DNA of 64,000 bases. Origin: Musa acuminata AAA Group. Its lineage: Eukaryota > Streptophyta > Magnoliopsida > Zingiberales > Musaceae. The notes below the pieces were generated by a model that worked only from the letters and a program-made list of their open reading frames with translations, was not told the origin of the DNA and did no database searches. This document shows, piece after piece, positions 34,201 through 47,539 of this stretch. The stretch covers positions 15,302,501-15,366,500 of the forward strand of contig NC_088327.1 in NCBI RefSeq assembly GCF_036884655.1, given 5' to 3'. Positions within the stretch are counted from its first letter, which is position 1. Each line of letters starts with the position of its first letter. The translations under genes were made by a program, and so were the position numbers.

Positions 34201-34439
34201 ATCTATAAATGAGGGGGGTTTGAGGTCCCGCGTTGACGGACGGCAAGATGTACTCCCGCCATGCCTTCACTTCAAAATTTGTACAGTATACCTTAAATCA
34301 TAATATCTAAAATAATTTAATTTAATTATCTATAATAAAAATATATGTTTGGCAAGCGTAAATGTCGTATTTATTTTGAAGTCATTTGACGGCGTCTCGA
34401 CTGTTCGTCAAGAGAAAGGCCGAATCAAACCCAGACCAC

Positions 34440-34852
34440 GGTTCGGGTCGATGGGCCGGCAATGTCACGTCATGAACCCGAGTCACGTTAACACCCGCCG
34501 CATAACGTCTCCGAGACGAATCGCGAAAGGGTGCAACAAAAACGTGCGAGAAAAAAGATCGAAAAAAAGCGATACCTTTTCCACCCGTTTCCACGTTACT
34601 CATATTTATCACCGTCGTGTGATTGACAGATATCTGTGGGTCCCACATAAAAAGCAGAAGGCAGGTAGACGTTGAGCCTGAACCTTTATTTACTCTCTCG
34701 GTCGCCCTCTGTCTCTACTTCTGTTCCTTTTCCGGTCGTTCTTCTGCGCGCATTAGGGTTCCACTCCTCTCCTTCGACCGGTCGTCGCTCTCGGGAGAAG
34801 GAGAAATATTTGCACTGAATCTAGGCAGCGGCGAACAAGGGATTCGAGCGCG
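34440..34852 (+). promoter_or_regulatory. RAD23 promoter and 5' UTR
   Basis: Contains a TGGGCC (site II-type) motif at 34452-34457, and a CT-rich leader with TAGGGTT at about 34753, as is common in plant housekeeping promoters. The transcription start is not determined. Confidence 0.45.
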
Positions 34853-37800
34853 ATGAAGCTGACGGTGAAGACGCTCAAGGGCACCCAATTCGAAATCCAG
34901 GTTCAGCCCAACGACACGGTAGACTCCCGCGCTTACCGAAACACTCCTCTACTTTTGATTTGTTCTGTTCTTCGCTGGGGGGCATCTTGGTTCTTGATCC
35001 TCTCCTTAGATCACTTCACGTTTTGCTCCTGTTTTCTGATTTTGAGAGATGAAGTACGTTGTCGTTTTTTCTCTCCTTGATGGGGGGCATTGCTTGGTCT
35101 TGATCCTCTCCTTAGATCACTTCACGTTTTGCTCCTGTTTTCTGATTTTGAGAGATGAAGTACGTTGTCGTTTTTTCTCTCCTTGATGGGGGGCATTGCT
35201 TGGTCTTGATCCTCTCCTAGATCACTTCACGTTTTGCTCCTGTTTTCTGATTTTGAGAGATGAAGGACGTTGTCATTTTTTCTCTCCTTGATTTCATGTC
35301 AGAGTTTACGCATATCGGATTAGGAATCCATTGATTTCTTGAGTTTTATGTGGTTGTATGATGAACAGACCATTTTTAACATAATTAGTTTTTGATGGAG
35401 TAGTCTTGCTTTTTTTTCTCCCCACTGAATATTTTTTTTTTGTAAATTAGTTATTTATGTTAAGTGTTTATGTGAAATGAACTTTATTGGATACACTCTC
35501 TCGCGACCTCCTTGGAACTGATTCTCAACTTGATCTGTGTACTATGTGAGGCATGGATGAAAGAAATTGTAGTTTCAGACAGAAGAAAATAGCATGTATT
35601 TTTCTGTTACTAGCAGTTGATCTGTTGGTTACTCCTTGTTTAGATTGATGACTTTTACTAGGACATGTAGATTTTTATTCGATTTTGGTTAAGAATTATT
35701 AGGTTCTATCAACTCTGCATGTACTTTTTGTACATGGAATATGTTCTGCTATAAACCAAGCCTCCATGATGGGCCTGGAGCATTTTAGAAGACCTTCAGC
35801 GGTTGATGTCTAAATTTGTAGAAGCCAAAACTGTGCATGTGTATAGGGAAGTAAATAGTGCTGCTAATTGGTTAGCCAATTCTTCTAGGTCTGTAAATTT
35901 AAATTTTTTTGGAAGGAGAACTGGCCTGTGCAGTTTCCAATAGTTTGGACTCTGAAGCTAAATGCTTGTTTTATACTCGTTTTATAAGTTAGAAGGAAGA
36001 ATATGCTCTGCTATGGGGCTCATTTTTAGTCTTCTTTATATTTTTTTCATAGAAAAAAAAGAATACCGTGATCAAGTCTTGCATGATTGAATGATTTTGT
36101 GAAAACAATGTTTGTTTTTAGTTGATATTATTTTGACATGACATTATATAATTTGACTTGTTGATTTAAATATAATACTTGATTAGGTTATAGCTATTTT
36201 TTATGTTCAGCATCTTTGTCATCTAGTAGTTTGTTGATACCTGATAGCATGTTTTTTTCTTGTATCACAGATTATGGCCGTGAAGAAAAATATCGAGCAT
36301 GTACAAGGAAAAGACAATTATCCATGGGGGCAACAATTGCTGATTCACAATGGAAAAGTTTTGAAAGATGAAACTACACTGGAAGATAACAAAGTTAATG
36401 AAAATGGTTTTCTAGTTGTCATGCTTAGTAAGGTATTCACAAGTTATTTGACAGGAAAATGTTTTGAATTGCATAAATAGTTTAGAACAGATGTTGAACT
36501 TTGATAATATAAATCCAAAATTACTTTGGCTGTTCTTTAATGTTGTAACTTGAGCTTTTACATCTTTTAGCTTATATTAAACAAGTGTATTCTCATTGGG
36601 AGGTTTGCTTGTTACTAGAAAAATATTAAAGAAAGTGAGGAACTTGAAAATTCATGGTGTTTCATATTTTATTTGGTAGTATTGACACTTGCTATCTTTT
36701 AGAAAGCAAAAACTCATAGTTGGTTAGCGTGTTGCTACATTAGCTTACATAACCTTTTCCATTTACTGTTTTTTGCTGTTGGGTATTTTTAGTTAGTTTG
36801 CAAATGTTAAAGATGTGCAAACCTATATCGATTTGTCATGTTCACTATGCAGGACACTTCACCATGAGAAAATGGGATGTTATTCATTTCTTTTCTCTGG
36901 AAGTGTTAAATCCCCAGATGGCACAATCTATAATCCCATTAATAGCAGATCATTGTTATGTGACTTATATATGTCAGCTACTATGAGTTCTGGTGGTAAG
37001 CTTTTTAAGATTAACTATTAGGTATTAATATCCATTCTGGTTCGTTCTCAGTGGTGAAAAGTTATAGCATTATTCTTTCTTACTATTCCCTTGTTGTATC
37101 ACTAGCATTTCTTAAATTGGCTACCTGCCAACTGGTTTTCGTCATAGATTTCGTAATATAAGTATATTTACCAATATCTTCAAATATTTGGTACCCTCAA
37201 TTTGACAGTCCCAGATCTATATAAAGTGCGGCTGGAAAACATTTGATATCTCATCTTAGATTGGTGTGTATCTCCTGTATGGGTTCTGTTTTCTTTATTG
37301 ATGGTTCAGTTTATGTTTGTGATTGTTGTTCTAGAAGACATGATGGGGACCTGAGTCTGGGAATTAATATGTACAAGAATAAGCAGGATTCCTCTCTTTT
37401 CCAAATTTCAATGTTTGCCTAGGCATCCTCAAAAACTCTTTCATGTAATCTTTTGGAATATTGCAAGTCTGAAATAGTTGGGATTTATGACTTTGTTGTT
37501 GTTGTGTTATTAGCTATATTATGTATTAATATGAGTTTTAGATGTCATACAACATTCAACTAGTTATTTGAAGAAGCCGGCTATATATAATTCCCATCAC
37601 TTTCTTCTGCATGTTTGTGAATATGTGGTGGATGACACAGTATATGCCCATTTTTCTGTCTTCCCACTTCAAATTTTTATTAGCCTATTTAATAGAAACT
37701 GAGATTTTTAAATTTTAATATAGTATATTTGACATTAGATAACTATTTCTTATACTGTTCTAATCTTTACTCTTACCATTCTTCAAGAGTTCCTTTCTTC

Positions 37801-40800
37801 TGCACTTCTGGTTTTTGGCTACCTAAGCATAAATTGCAATTGTTATGAAGATCTAATTTAAGGTTACATGATTCGACTTATATTTGTCATGGTTATACTA
37901 TTTATGGACTTGCATCATCTGTGGTAGGTAATATCTTTCTCCTTTTGTGATTTTTAATGCATCTGTTGCTTAAATAATTTTCAGAGTAAAGCTGCAGGTG
38001 TTGGTGGAGCATCATCTGCCCAGGTATTTGTTACATTATGTACCTATTTGAGAGAATCAGCAAATTTTTGTTGTAACCTAATGTTTATGTTGACAGCCCT
38101 CAGCAACTTCTACAGTCCAGCATCCCGCTGCTGAACAGACTCCACCATCAGTTCCACCACAAGCTCCGCCACAAACTCAGTGAGTGTACTGAGTTACTTT
38201 CTCTCTTCTAAAACAATAAACCCCCTAATGTGACTGTAGTCTCTCAATGTCACTGTCATCTGGTTTGTTTACTAGTTGCTTCTTGTTTCAGGGCCCTAGA
38301 GAGTTCCACAACTGGGCCTGGTGGACCCCAAGGACCAAATGCACAGTATGTCTGTTTATAATTAGGATTTTCTTATCATTCTAAAATACATACAAAGTAT
38401 ATCAATGGAGATCCTTTAACATGCTTTTAAAATTGCAAGGACAAAGGGTCATACTTTTTAAGTTGTTAATGCTTGAACTTTTATTTGACTATTGCTTGTC
38501 CGAATGTCTTTCAAACAAGCATATTTCTGTCGTGCTTTCATATGTCCATTTATAGAATCTTATGTTCTCTTTTCTGAGAAGTTTTCATAGATGAAATTCC
38601 TTTGTAACCTTTATCTAGATCAAAGTTAAGACCAACGAGGGTTTCTCCTTGTAATAGCAGCAACCAAGGCAAAGTGCTCACTCTGAAGTATAGCTGTTAA
38701 GTTATGCTTCTGCACTTTCTAGTAATATATCTCAGTTCATGCTTAATGTTTCAGGCCTTAGTAAGCTAGACAACAAAATCCACACCTTCACGATCACCTT
38801 TAATGGAGCATGGAGCCATCAAATTCTAACATATCCAGGGGACAGGGGAAGAAGAACCAGCAAGACACGAGGATATGATGACACCATGAAACTGGCAAAC
38901 TCCTGTGATGATGAAAATCTCATACACCAACAATTATAAGTGAATCATTTTGAATGCCCTCTGGTTGTGTTCCAAAATATTATGACCCACAGGCTAAAAG
39001 CCTACCTTGCTCATGATAATTTTGTCACTACTGACAAAGGTCTAGAGAAACTCAACTAAGCACATGTTGCTCCATGTCAACCACTTGCCACTGGTTTAAT
39101 AAGGGGGCCAATGATTAATAATAAAGTCACATATTCCACCTTGCTTGAGCATTTTGTACATAAATTTTGTCCTTTTGGTACATTGATTTTAGAATTAACT
39201 ATACCCAGATTAGATAACTATGGCATCTGATTTAGTTGAAAAAAATAAACAATAATCCAGTTTGGTGAGATACAAGTTAAATCAAACGCAAGCAGGCTTC
39301 TTGGGAATCTACTGAGATCATTTTATTACATTTGGACACTTATGTGTTAAAATAAGCCTGTTGCCGAAAGGAATATGTCACTTATGCTGTAGTATGATCA
39401 ACGAGCTGATATCCTATTCTGAAATGTGTCCTCAAATTTAAGTTAATGGTTCTTTATTGCAGGAAAAGTCTTGGATGAAGATATTAGTCGGCCAACCTAA
39501 TAGGGAATGTTGCTCATGACAAATTCTCTTTTATGTTCTAACACAATACAAGTTTGCATGTCAATATGTCATATGATGCTGTATGAACACCCTGTCCATG
39601 TTTATGTTTTAGACTGAGGGTTTATAACCTAATTCTGGTGGGCCTTGTAGACAACATTGTTTGTGAATTTCTATTGTATGTTTTGATGCTTTTTTTTAAG
39701 ATCATGTGATTTAGTAAGATCAGAACTCCTTATTTAAATCTACCATTCATAATTCTGTGACTAACAACAAAATCTTATTATGCATTAAATGCATGGTATG
39801 TTATTTTAGGCCCACATTGGAAATGGAGAAGTGAATGTGATTGTTATTAGGATTAGATGATTTTATTATTGGATTCGAATATTTGGGGTTAGTTAACGAG
39901 TCAGTTTTTTCCTTTTGGGGTCCAATCTTGGCATTGGAATCAAGTATTTTTTGCCTGTGGTTTTATGCCTATCAAGTTAATGGGACAATTTTATCGGGTT
40001 GGATTATAACAGTGCATCGAAATATAATTCAACACCAACAAATCATAAAGTTCCAACTATTTATTTGCAGGGTATCTGCTGATGCCTATGGTCAAGCTGC
40101 ATCCAGTTCAGTTGAAGAGAGTAAACTTGAGCAGATGGTTAGTCAATTGATGGAGATGGGTGGTGGTAACTGGGATAGAGAAACAGTTCTGCTTGCCCTT
40201 CGTGCTGCTTACAATAACCCGGAGCGTGCTGTGGAGTACCTATATTCTGTATGTAGCTGATATTTCTTCTTTGTAGAACTGACAAATTACTAATCTATGG
40301 TTTGACATCTTGATATCAGGGTATTCCAGCAACAGCAGAAATTGCAGTTCCAGCTTCTCCTTTCTCTTCATCTCAGGCATCTCCCCAAGGAGCCAGTGCA
40401 CCTGATGTATCTGCTTCAGGTCCTCTCTTTGGGGTACCAAACTCGTCTCCCTTGGATATGTTCCCACAGGTTTAGTGTCACACCCTTGCACATGTGTCTT
40501 CATTTGGCACGCATGGCATTTAAAAGGCAACTAATTATTTTTAGTAGGGCAATACTGATCTTGGAGTGGGTGCTGGAGGTGGATATCTTGACTTCCTCAG
40601 AAATAACCAACAGGTTTGTTAATTGCATTTTAATCCACTCCACAACATTAGTCTTAAGTAACTTTTTTATTTGAGTCCAAAAAAAGCCTCACAAGCTTAG
40701 GAATGTGTTCAAATCCTTAATCTCAGATGGATTTCTGAAATTGTTACTTATAGTCGACCTAAGTTCAGTAAAAAAATTTCTGAATTAGTCAGAGGTGGTT

Positions 40801-42966
40801 CCTTATTAGTGCAATAGAAGCTAATTGATTTGTCAGGGAATATTCTGCTTTGCAATGACTGTCCAGCAGAGAGAGAGCTGGAGTATGGTTGTTATTAGGT
40901 ATGTGGTTGTTAAATTGAAGTCGACAAATGTTCAGTTTAGGCTGTTAGGTTATCTCGAGAACAATTGGCTTCTTAAAATCAAGTCAACAAATATGCATTG
41001 CATTGATGGTTGGGCCTTACTAGCATACCAAGATGACCTTTGTGGTTGGTTTTGCAGTATTGCTATTTTAAATCTTCGTACTACTTTTCTTTTTGTGTAG
41101 TTCTTAGCCTTGCGAGCTATGGTTCAAGCAAATCCGCAAATTTTGCAGGTCAGTGAGTTTCATCTGAGATAAAATATAGCTTTCTTACATCTAACTTGTT
41201 TCTAACTACTGCTTCGCTTGCAGCCAATGCTTCAGGAACTCAGCAAGCAAAACCCTCAGCTATTAAGATTAATACAGGAGCATCATGCCGAGTTTCTTCA
41301 GTTAATAAATGAACCTGTTGATGAAGGTCTTGAAGGGTGAGTCATGTCATAATGTATGATGTTGGTATGACTACTTTAAATTGCCAATTTCTAACTGATA
41401 TGTGTCTAGATATTGATAGTATATATCAGTCTGGGAGGTTCTATTGGGTGGTTTGAGACATGTTAAATCTAGGGTTCGAAACATGAACTGTTATCAAAGT
41501 TGTATTTATATGTTTTGTGTAATAGCACTTTCTCTTGTGTCAGTTGTTCTTTTGTTGTTTTTTTCTGTATCTGTTTAATGATTAAGACACATGGAGTCCT
41601 CCAAACTGTGTTCTACATTATACATAGAATACAGTATTGTATGGCAACAGAATGGGGTGAAATAGAGAAAGGTGAAATGGTTAATATATGATTAGCATGG
41701 ACATTAATGGTGGTGGAGATGTGAATGCTAAGATGGTGTAGGATGAGGAGACATGGGTGATGGGGGAACATGAGCTGTCATTTGATGAGAACCGATCATT
41801 CTCGACATGTGGTCTCTATCCATTCTGTATAGCCTCCATGTCTAAGCTTTCTTCTACTGCTTCAGGTAAAATTCTCATCCTTACATTTGGCAGGAGGATA
41901 GGGTTTATTCCTAAGGTAAAAACCTTATAAGAAGGGGGAAATTAAGGGTTTTTTTTTGGAGAAATCTTTTTCTTACATTTACAATACTCTACCGCCACCT
42001 AACTTTAGCATTGGAGATTCCACTAGTTCACACCTCTTTACTCAAGGCCTCGGAATTAATCTCCTTGCAAGCCATCAGATTTTGAATGGCAGCTGGCAGT
42101 GTGAGTGGTTTGCAGATAAAGATTCAGGTAAGCTCTGCATTCAACTAAGGAATACTAGATGTACCATCATTAGTCATAGATGCAGTACTACTTTTACTAA
42201 GGGCAACTGTAAAGAAGGGTGACAATGATGCCATTACTGGAGGACCTGGAGGATTATGGTGGACTGTCCTGCGTTTTTTAGGTGCGCAGTGATGGTTGAG
42301 TTAGAGCTCATATGGTGCATGGCAAAATGGGGCAACATGGAAGAAGTACAGGGATAATTTGGAGACTGAAAAGGAAGACTTGATCTTTGTTTATATATTT
42401 AGTGTCAGAGACATCTATGATATTCATCCTCTTAATAGGTGGAAGTAATCTCCGGAAAAATGGTTAGATGACAATTAGTACAGCTATATATGGAGTAGAA
42501 CTATTTAGAGAATGTTAGGCTTGCCTTTATCGTTTTTCAATAATGCTACGCTTTCCTCTTCAAACCATTTGATGAAACTCCACTTCTTGGTTATATGGAT
42601 CATTTACTTCTTTATTAGGATTTATGATCTAACTGGTTTCTTATCATTGTTTACTGTTTAGGAAGATCAAGTTTTGATATCTGGTTGTTTTTCTTCTTTT
42701 ATATATTTTAGTTATGTAAAGCACTTTTATGCTTATGAGCTGGAGTCATGTGAGTCTATTAATTAGCATGAGGTTTAGAAGCATATTTATTATAGTTGAG
42801 TATGATGATAAACCATGGAACTTCTTTTGAGGTAATAATAATTATGATACTTAAATCACAGGTATGAAAATTCAACTTAGAAGGGAGTGCTCTAAAGTGA
42901 TTTGAGATCAGCAAGTCTAATTTAATCAAATACACAATGAATAAAAAATGAATGAAGTTATTGTCA

Positions 42967-43021
<55 letters not shown>

Positions 43022-43666
43022 GGTTTGTGAAATTTTCAACTTTTTTAACTTGGCAGAAACTATTCAAGCTTTAGTGTAATGAAGATGCATAAAAGCTTCA
43101 AAAGACTTAATTGGAAAAAGAAAAATACTAAAAGAATTATGTTTTGCACTTTTTTCACAATTGCTAAGGTTTTTGAGTGTAAGGATTTGTTTTATAGGCT
43201 GAGGTTGCAATCTTGTTTGCATCTGCATATTTTTGTAGCTTCTTTTGTTAAAAGTCTTTTTCTACCTAGAAGTCAGTAATGATGTTTGTTGAACTTGCCG
43301 AGGAATTAAGCTTCTTGTATGTGCGTCTGTTTTTCTGCTTCTCGATTAATCCCCATATCTGAAGTCTCGAATGTTTTCTTATGCAATTTTTTCAGGGATC
43401 TTTTTGATCAGCCTGAGGAAGACGAGATGCAACATACAGTAAATGTGACGCCTGAAGAGCAGGAGGCAATCGGACGAGTATGTTGTTCATCCCTTTTATA
43501 CATGCTTCTATGCTATTTTTATTTTCTCCTGATATACATAAAACATGATCAGCTTGAAGCAATGGGTTTTGACCGAGCTAGAGTTCTCGAAGCATTCCTA
43601 GCGTGTGACAGGAATGAGCAGTTGGCAGCAAACTATTTATTGGAGCATGCAGGTGATGAAGATTGA
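34853..43666 (+). CDS. RAD23: RAD23 ubiquitin receptor (12 exons)
   Basis: Shuttle factor that binds ubiquitylated proteins and delivers them to the proteasome; its XPC-binding domain links it to nucleotide excision repair. Exons by splice sites and frame: 34853-34918, 36271-36432, 37985-38023, 38097-38179, 38292-38345, 40071-40248, 40320-40469, 40548-40613, 41101-41148, 41224-41336, 43396-43477, 43553-43666. These sum to 1155 nt, 384 residues, usual for the family. Domains: ubiquitin-like 1-76 (starts [17 protein letters not shown]), UBA1 about 150-196, STI1/XPC-binding about 240-310 ([20 protein letters not shown]), UBA2 about 345-382. All junctions are GT-AG and phases agree. The member (RAD23B, C or D-like) cannot be fixed. 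Introns 5 and 10 (1.7 and 2.1 kb) may hold old insertions. Confidence 0.95.
34977..35293 (+). repeat. Three tandem copies of a 105-bp unit in RAD23 intron 1
   Basis: Units start at GGGGGGCAT at 34977, 35082 and 35188 and are almost identical, beginning only 58 bp after the first exon. Confidence 0.9.
42971..43016. repeat. (TA)23 microsatellite in RAD23 intron 10
   Basis: Uninterrupted TA dinucleotides. Confidence 0.95.
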
Positions 43667-44860
43667 AGGTACTTTGGAGAGTTCAAAAAAAAAAAGTTAT
43701 CCACTGGTTAAATAATTTCTTGTATCTGTAAGCATCAACTTCATCAACTTAATTTTTTTATTTGGCTGAGCAATCTACTAAGTCAATAGAAATAAGATTA
43801 GTGAAGAAGCAATTCATTGTATTTGTTTGTATGATTAATGAGTTACCAAGCTCCTAACATCTTTTAAGCCTAAAGTATCTGGAGATGTTTAGTGTCCAAC
43901 AATACCTGACATTTTATGCTAGACTATTTCATGTCTAATTAACCGAAGACATTTTTTTGCTTACAATGTATACTTTCAATATTTTGGTGCTTACTAGTAA
44001 TTCATCGTGTTGCGCACAAGGGAACTGGGATTCATCAATACACCACCCAACTTTTGAAAGACATGGATTTCTCTGTGAAACAGAATCCCGCAGAAGTTGG
44101 AGAACATCCGGAATCTGGATGGTCATCTAATTTAACAGACACTGAGGCTTAATCACTTGGTTACTCCTCTAGAGAAAAATTGTACTTTGGATGCAGAGAA
44201 AAACTGTAGTGCAAACATAGACATTAGACCTTATTCATAATATTCTTTTTAAACAGCTAATTTTTTGTAAAATGCTGTTGTCAGTCAATGAGCTCATCTT
44301 TTTTGGATATTTAAACTTTTTTTTTTAACATCATTTGTTGCTCGATCAGACTTTCGTCAGTGGAACATGTTTCTCTTCTGATGTTTTTGAAGTGCAATCC
44401 ATCTTATCTGTACGTATGTTGACAGCAAATTGATCATTGTTAACCCACAACTCTTGCCCAGCTAAAACGGTGCTGCTGCTATATTGCGCGCAAGATTGCA
44501 TTTGTTCTAGCAAATCTCAAGACGAGCGATGCCCCAAAGCCTGCTGGTGCTCATGTAATCGTAAGCCTCGATTTCCTTGACATTGTTGGTTAATTAGACT
44601 ATTCTATTCCTGACTGCTGTTCTAACCATTGTGGTTTCTGTTTCCACCGTTATAACAATGACTACACTCTACAAAGCTATATATATGTGCTGATTATTTC
44701 TTCAGTGACCAGAAAGTGGATCACTCTCATGAAGAGAATCTCTTTCTGTATCTGATTGCAGTCGGATGTGATATTTTAAAGACCTTTTGGTATACATGAT
44801 TTTTTGATTAATTTGTCTAATTAAAGAGAAAATATTATATAAATATATATAATTTGACCA
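43667..44860. other. RAD23 3' flank with one exon-like block
   Basis: Mostly AT-rich, holding the RAD23 3' UTR. The only coding-like block is 44021-44152: 43 codons plus stop, after an AG, with balanced composition (LLKDMDFSVKQNPAEVGEHP). It matches no family I recognise and could be a relic exon or chance. Confidence 0.3.
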
Positions 44861-44863
44861 GCT

Positions 44864-45170
44864 AACGGTAGTTCTGATAACTATGCCTAACCCACTTGCA
44901 ATGGGTCCACTATGTGCTTGTCCTCATCAGACCTCTAAATCAGGTTGACTGAGACTGAGAAGCTTTTACTGGTTGACCCTTGTGAACCTTCTCATCATGT
45001 CAACTGTCATCCAGTCAACACAGGGGGACCCATCCTCATGTGCAAGTGGTGGGACCCCGCGTTGATGCTGGAGTTAGACCAACCTTTCGATGACAAATTC
45101 ATACGCAAAACAGATCCTTACCTAACTTCTGGTAGCAAATCGACTTTGAAGTCAAATTTCATGGGGTCAA
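44864..45170 (+). promoter_or_regulatory. W-box-like cluster upstream of the membrane protein gene
   Basis: Seven TTGAC cores on either strand (44864, 44945, 44973, 44999, 45014, 45151, 45166) within about 300 bp, upstream of the likely leader exon. TTGAC is the core bound by WRKY factors. The open frame at 44945-45262 is not supported as a gene. Confidence 0.4.
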
Positions 45171-46227
45171 TCTCGTGTGCGGAAATCGACCGGACCCAAC
45201 TCCCAATCTTTAATTGCCCAAACGCAACCAACGGTTATTTATCTGTTAACGAACTCGAATAAATGCCTTCACGTTGGTCCAAGCAAAGAATAGACCACAA
45301 TTCTTCACCCTTCTCTTTCTCCAAGTTCATGTGACTCCCCCGCATCAAGCCAAACCAAATTAGTGGCCCTCCATCTCTCTCTCTCTCGACAACGCAGCAT
45401 CTTCATTTGCCCCGCGACCGACGCTGATTCGGGAGCTGCTCCGAGGGTCCGGACTCGGATCTCTCCCTCCTCTTCCCTCCGTCGCGGGGTACGTGCAGTT
45501 TCCCACCCTCGAAATGCCAGATTTCTTCGCTTCCCGACGCTTTTTGATGGATGGTTTCTCTCTTTTGCTTGTTGTTACCGATTGGTTATCGTTCTGGATT
45601 CGCCGGATCACTATCTTCCGGGCGTCAGATCTATGACATGCGCCACTGCTCTTTTCTTTTCTTTTTTGGTTACCATGGCTACGGATTCGTTGCTTCTTCA
45701 ATCTTATTTGGTTGATCTTTAATTAGTGCACTACAAGTATGTGAACATTTGCAGCGATTGCATGTCCTATTGATGTATGCAATTCCTCTCTCTTCGGAAG
45801 GAAAAAGGACTCATTTTGATCGTTTCTCCGCGATTGCATCCGAGCTTTTTGGTTTTCTGCAATGATTTGACAGTCTAGTATCGTCATGCTGAGGGAAAAG
45901 GCCTCCTTGTTTGTGAGAGAGTTTGCAGTAGATAGATGCATGCATCATAGGGATTGTTATGCCCTAGTCGTCTTACATAGTGCCAGGCATCTTGAAAGTA
46001 GTGGCAACACTATATTCCTAGAAATTAAGACAAGTTATTGTTGTCAAAACCTACATATAATATTCCTAGAAATTAATACAAAGTTACAAAGGACATTTTC
46101 TTACCCTATAAAAGTTCCTTGTTCTTGAATTGTTCAGAAGATAAATACTAGTTGGAGTGTGAGTGACAGCCATCTTTTTCTTTTTATTCAGGGCTTCAGT
46201 GAGTACTTGAGACAAATCTAAACAGAG

Positions 46228-46521
46228 ATGGTTCTTGATGCATTGTCATCGCCTCACAGGAGGTCTCAGAACTCGGTTTTTCTGTCATCTGCAACCAAGA
46301 AGCACGTATCAGATCACAGTGAGTTAGGTTCTTGGTCTACAATTCTTGAGCGGCACAGGTTCCTCTTGACGATGCTAGCTTTGTTGGCATTCCTGTGCAC
46401 CATCTATCTGTACTTTGCGATTACCTTGGGTGCTACAGATTCCTGTTCAGGGATGTCAGGAGCCGACAAGGCACTCTGCCAGGCTAAATCCTTGCATAAG
46501 GGGAAATTAAAATTCTTCTGA
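46228..46521 (+). CDS. Small single-pass membrane protein, 97 residues
   Basis: A single coding exon for a protein of a type I believe is conserved in plants but whose function I do not know. The N-terminal 44 residues are hydrophilic with basic patches (HRRSQNSVFLSSATKKH). One strong membrane segment spans about 45-68 (FLLTMLALLAFLCTIYLYFA). A short tail with two Cys (73, 84) ends in the basic KGKLKFF, suggesting a membrane-anchored protein with the N-terminus in the cytosol. A probable non-coding first exon ends at 45488 (donor GTACGT) and joins 46192 (acceptor TTTATTCAG), giving a 5' UTR intron of about 700 bp. That leader is CT-rich, like plant 5' UTRs. The start is the first ATG after the acceptor. 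Confidence 0.82.
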   Translation: MVLDALSSPHRRSQNSVFLSSATKKHVSDHSELGSWSTILERHRFLLTMLALLAFLCTIYLYFAITLGATDSCSGMSGADKALCQAKSLHKGKLKFF

Positions 46522-47468
46522 CCACATTGCTGCTGGAGGATGAAGTCCGGCTTGTGGAAGGCAAGCCCAAAAAGTCTTGGTGCCCCTCTTCCTTAGTTCT
46601 TCATCACCATTTAAGCAGAGCAGATAATGACCATCATGCCAATCACAATTTTATTCATGATGTTTGCTGCTAAAAATAAAAACAAATTAGTGATTGTACC
46701 CTTTTTGGGAACCTGATGTATCTCCATGATAATGAACTCGTCGGAGAGTATTAGTCTTACTGGTTTGGTTTCTAAAGCTCTGTTGCAGACATTTTGGCAC
46801 ATGGAAGGTGACATATATCTATGAGAATGCAAAATAAACATGTAAAGTTTTTTGACGTGCGTCTGATGAATAGACATTATAATAATGCACATTGATGATG
46901 CATGATTTTCCTTTTTGAAATAATCAAACATAATTTATTTTAATATTTATTTATAAGTTAATATTTTATCATCATTGTCGTAAATATGAAAGCTGATTTT
47001 ATGAGCCTTCATGTTCGTATCAATAATAATAAAATATTAACTAATAAGAATAACGTTAGAAGAAGGGTCGTTAGTAAAGATATTTATCTTATATTGATTA
47101 AAGAGTATGGGAACCAATAACTTACAAGTCTCTAGCATCATCCTTACTCTCAGAGGTATTTTTTGGGCTCATCCTTGAAACATAAAATCTTACGAACTCA
47201 TCGAAAGTTGATAATTTGAGTTCGAAAGTTGATAATTTCTCACGAACTTTTCTATTCGTAATTTATATTTGAATATTTTTGGTGTTGAACTGGTTTATCA
47301 TGGAGATCCAGTGACCTATTTCCTTGGGTTTTATGGAGGGTTTAGAGTGTCAAGGCGCATGTCCGAGCGTGGGCCAAGCGAGAGCCTTCACTTGGGCGCC
47401 GGTGAGGGGCGTGCCTCGGCCCACGCGTCCGCCTGATTCAAATCGGGTCGGAGCGAGCCAGGTCACCG
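46522..47468. other. Intergenic, no gene seen
   Basis: Likely 3' UTR of the small membrane protein gene, then AT-rich DNA becoming GC-rich from about 47330. Nothing recognisable. Confidence 0.5.
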
Positions 47469-47492
47469 GATCTGGTTCGATCGAACCAGATC
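47469..47492. promoter_or_regulatory. Perfect 24-bp palindrome
   Basis: Half-site GATCTGGTTCGA followed exactly by its reverse complement, no spacer, about 70-100 bp before a CT/GC-rich leader-like exon. Confidence 0.7.
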
Positions 47493-47539
47493 AACTAATA
47501 TTCACACCCAACCCAACCGCGGTGCGCTCGCCCGCCACG

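Noticed and set aside
38739..38939. Extra RAD23 exon in intron 5
   Set aside because: The 66-residue frame interrupts the UBA1 linker, is absent from the family, and the flanking exons already join in phase.
39841..40260. 139-residue ORF as a separate gene
   Set aside because: It is RAD23 exon 6 with intron read-through on both sides.
44945..45262. 105-residue open frame
   Set aside because: No family match and rich in TTGAC motifs; reads better as promoter DNA.
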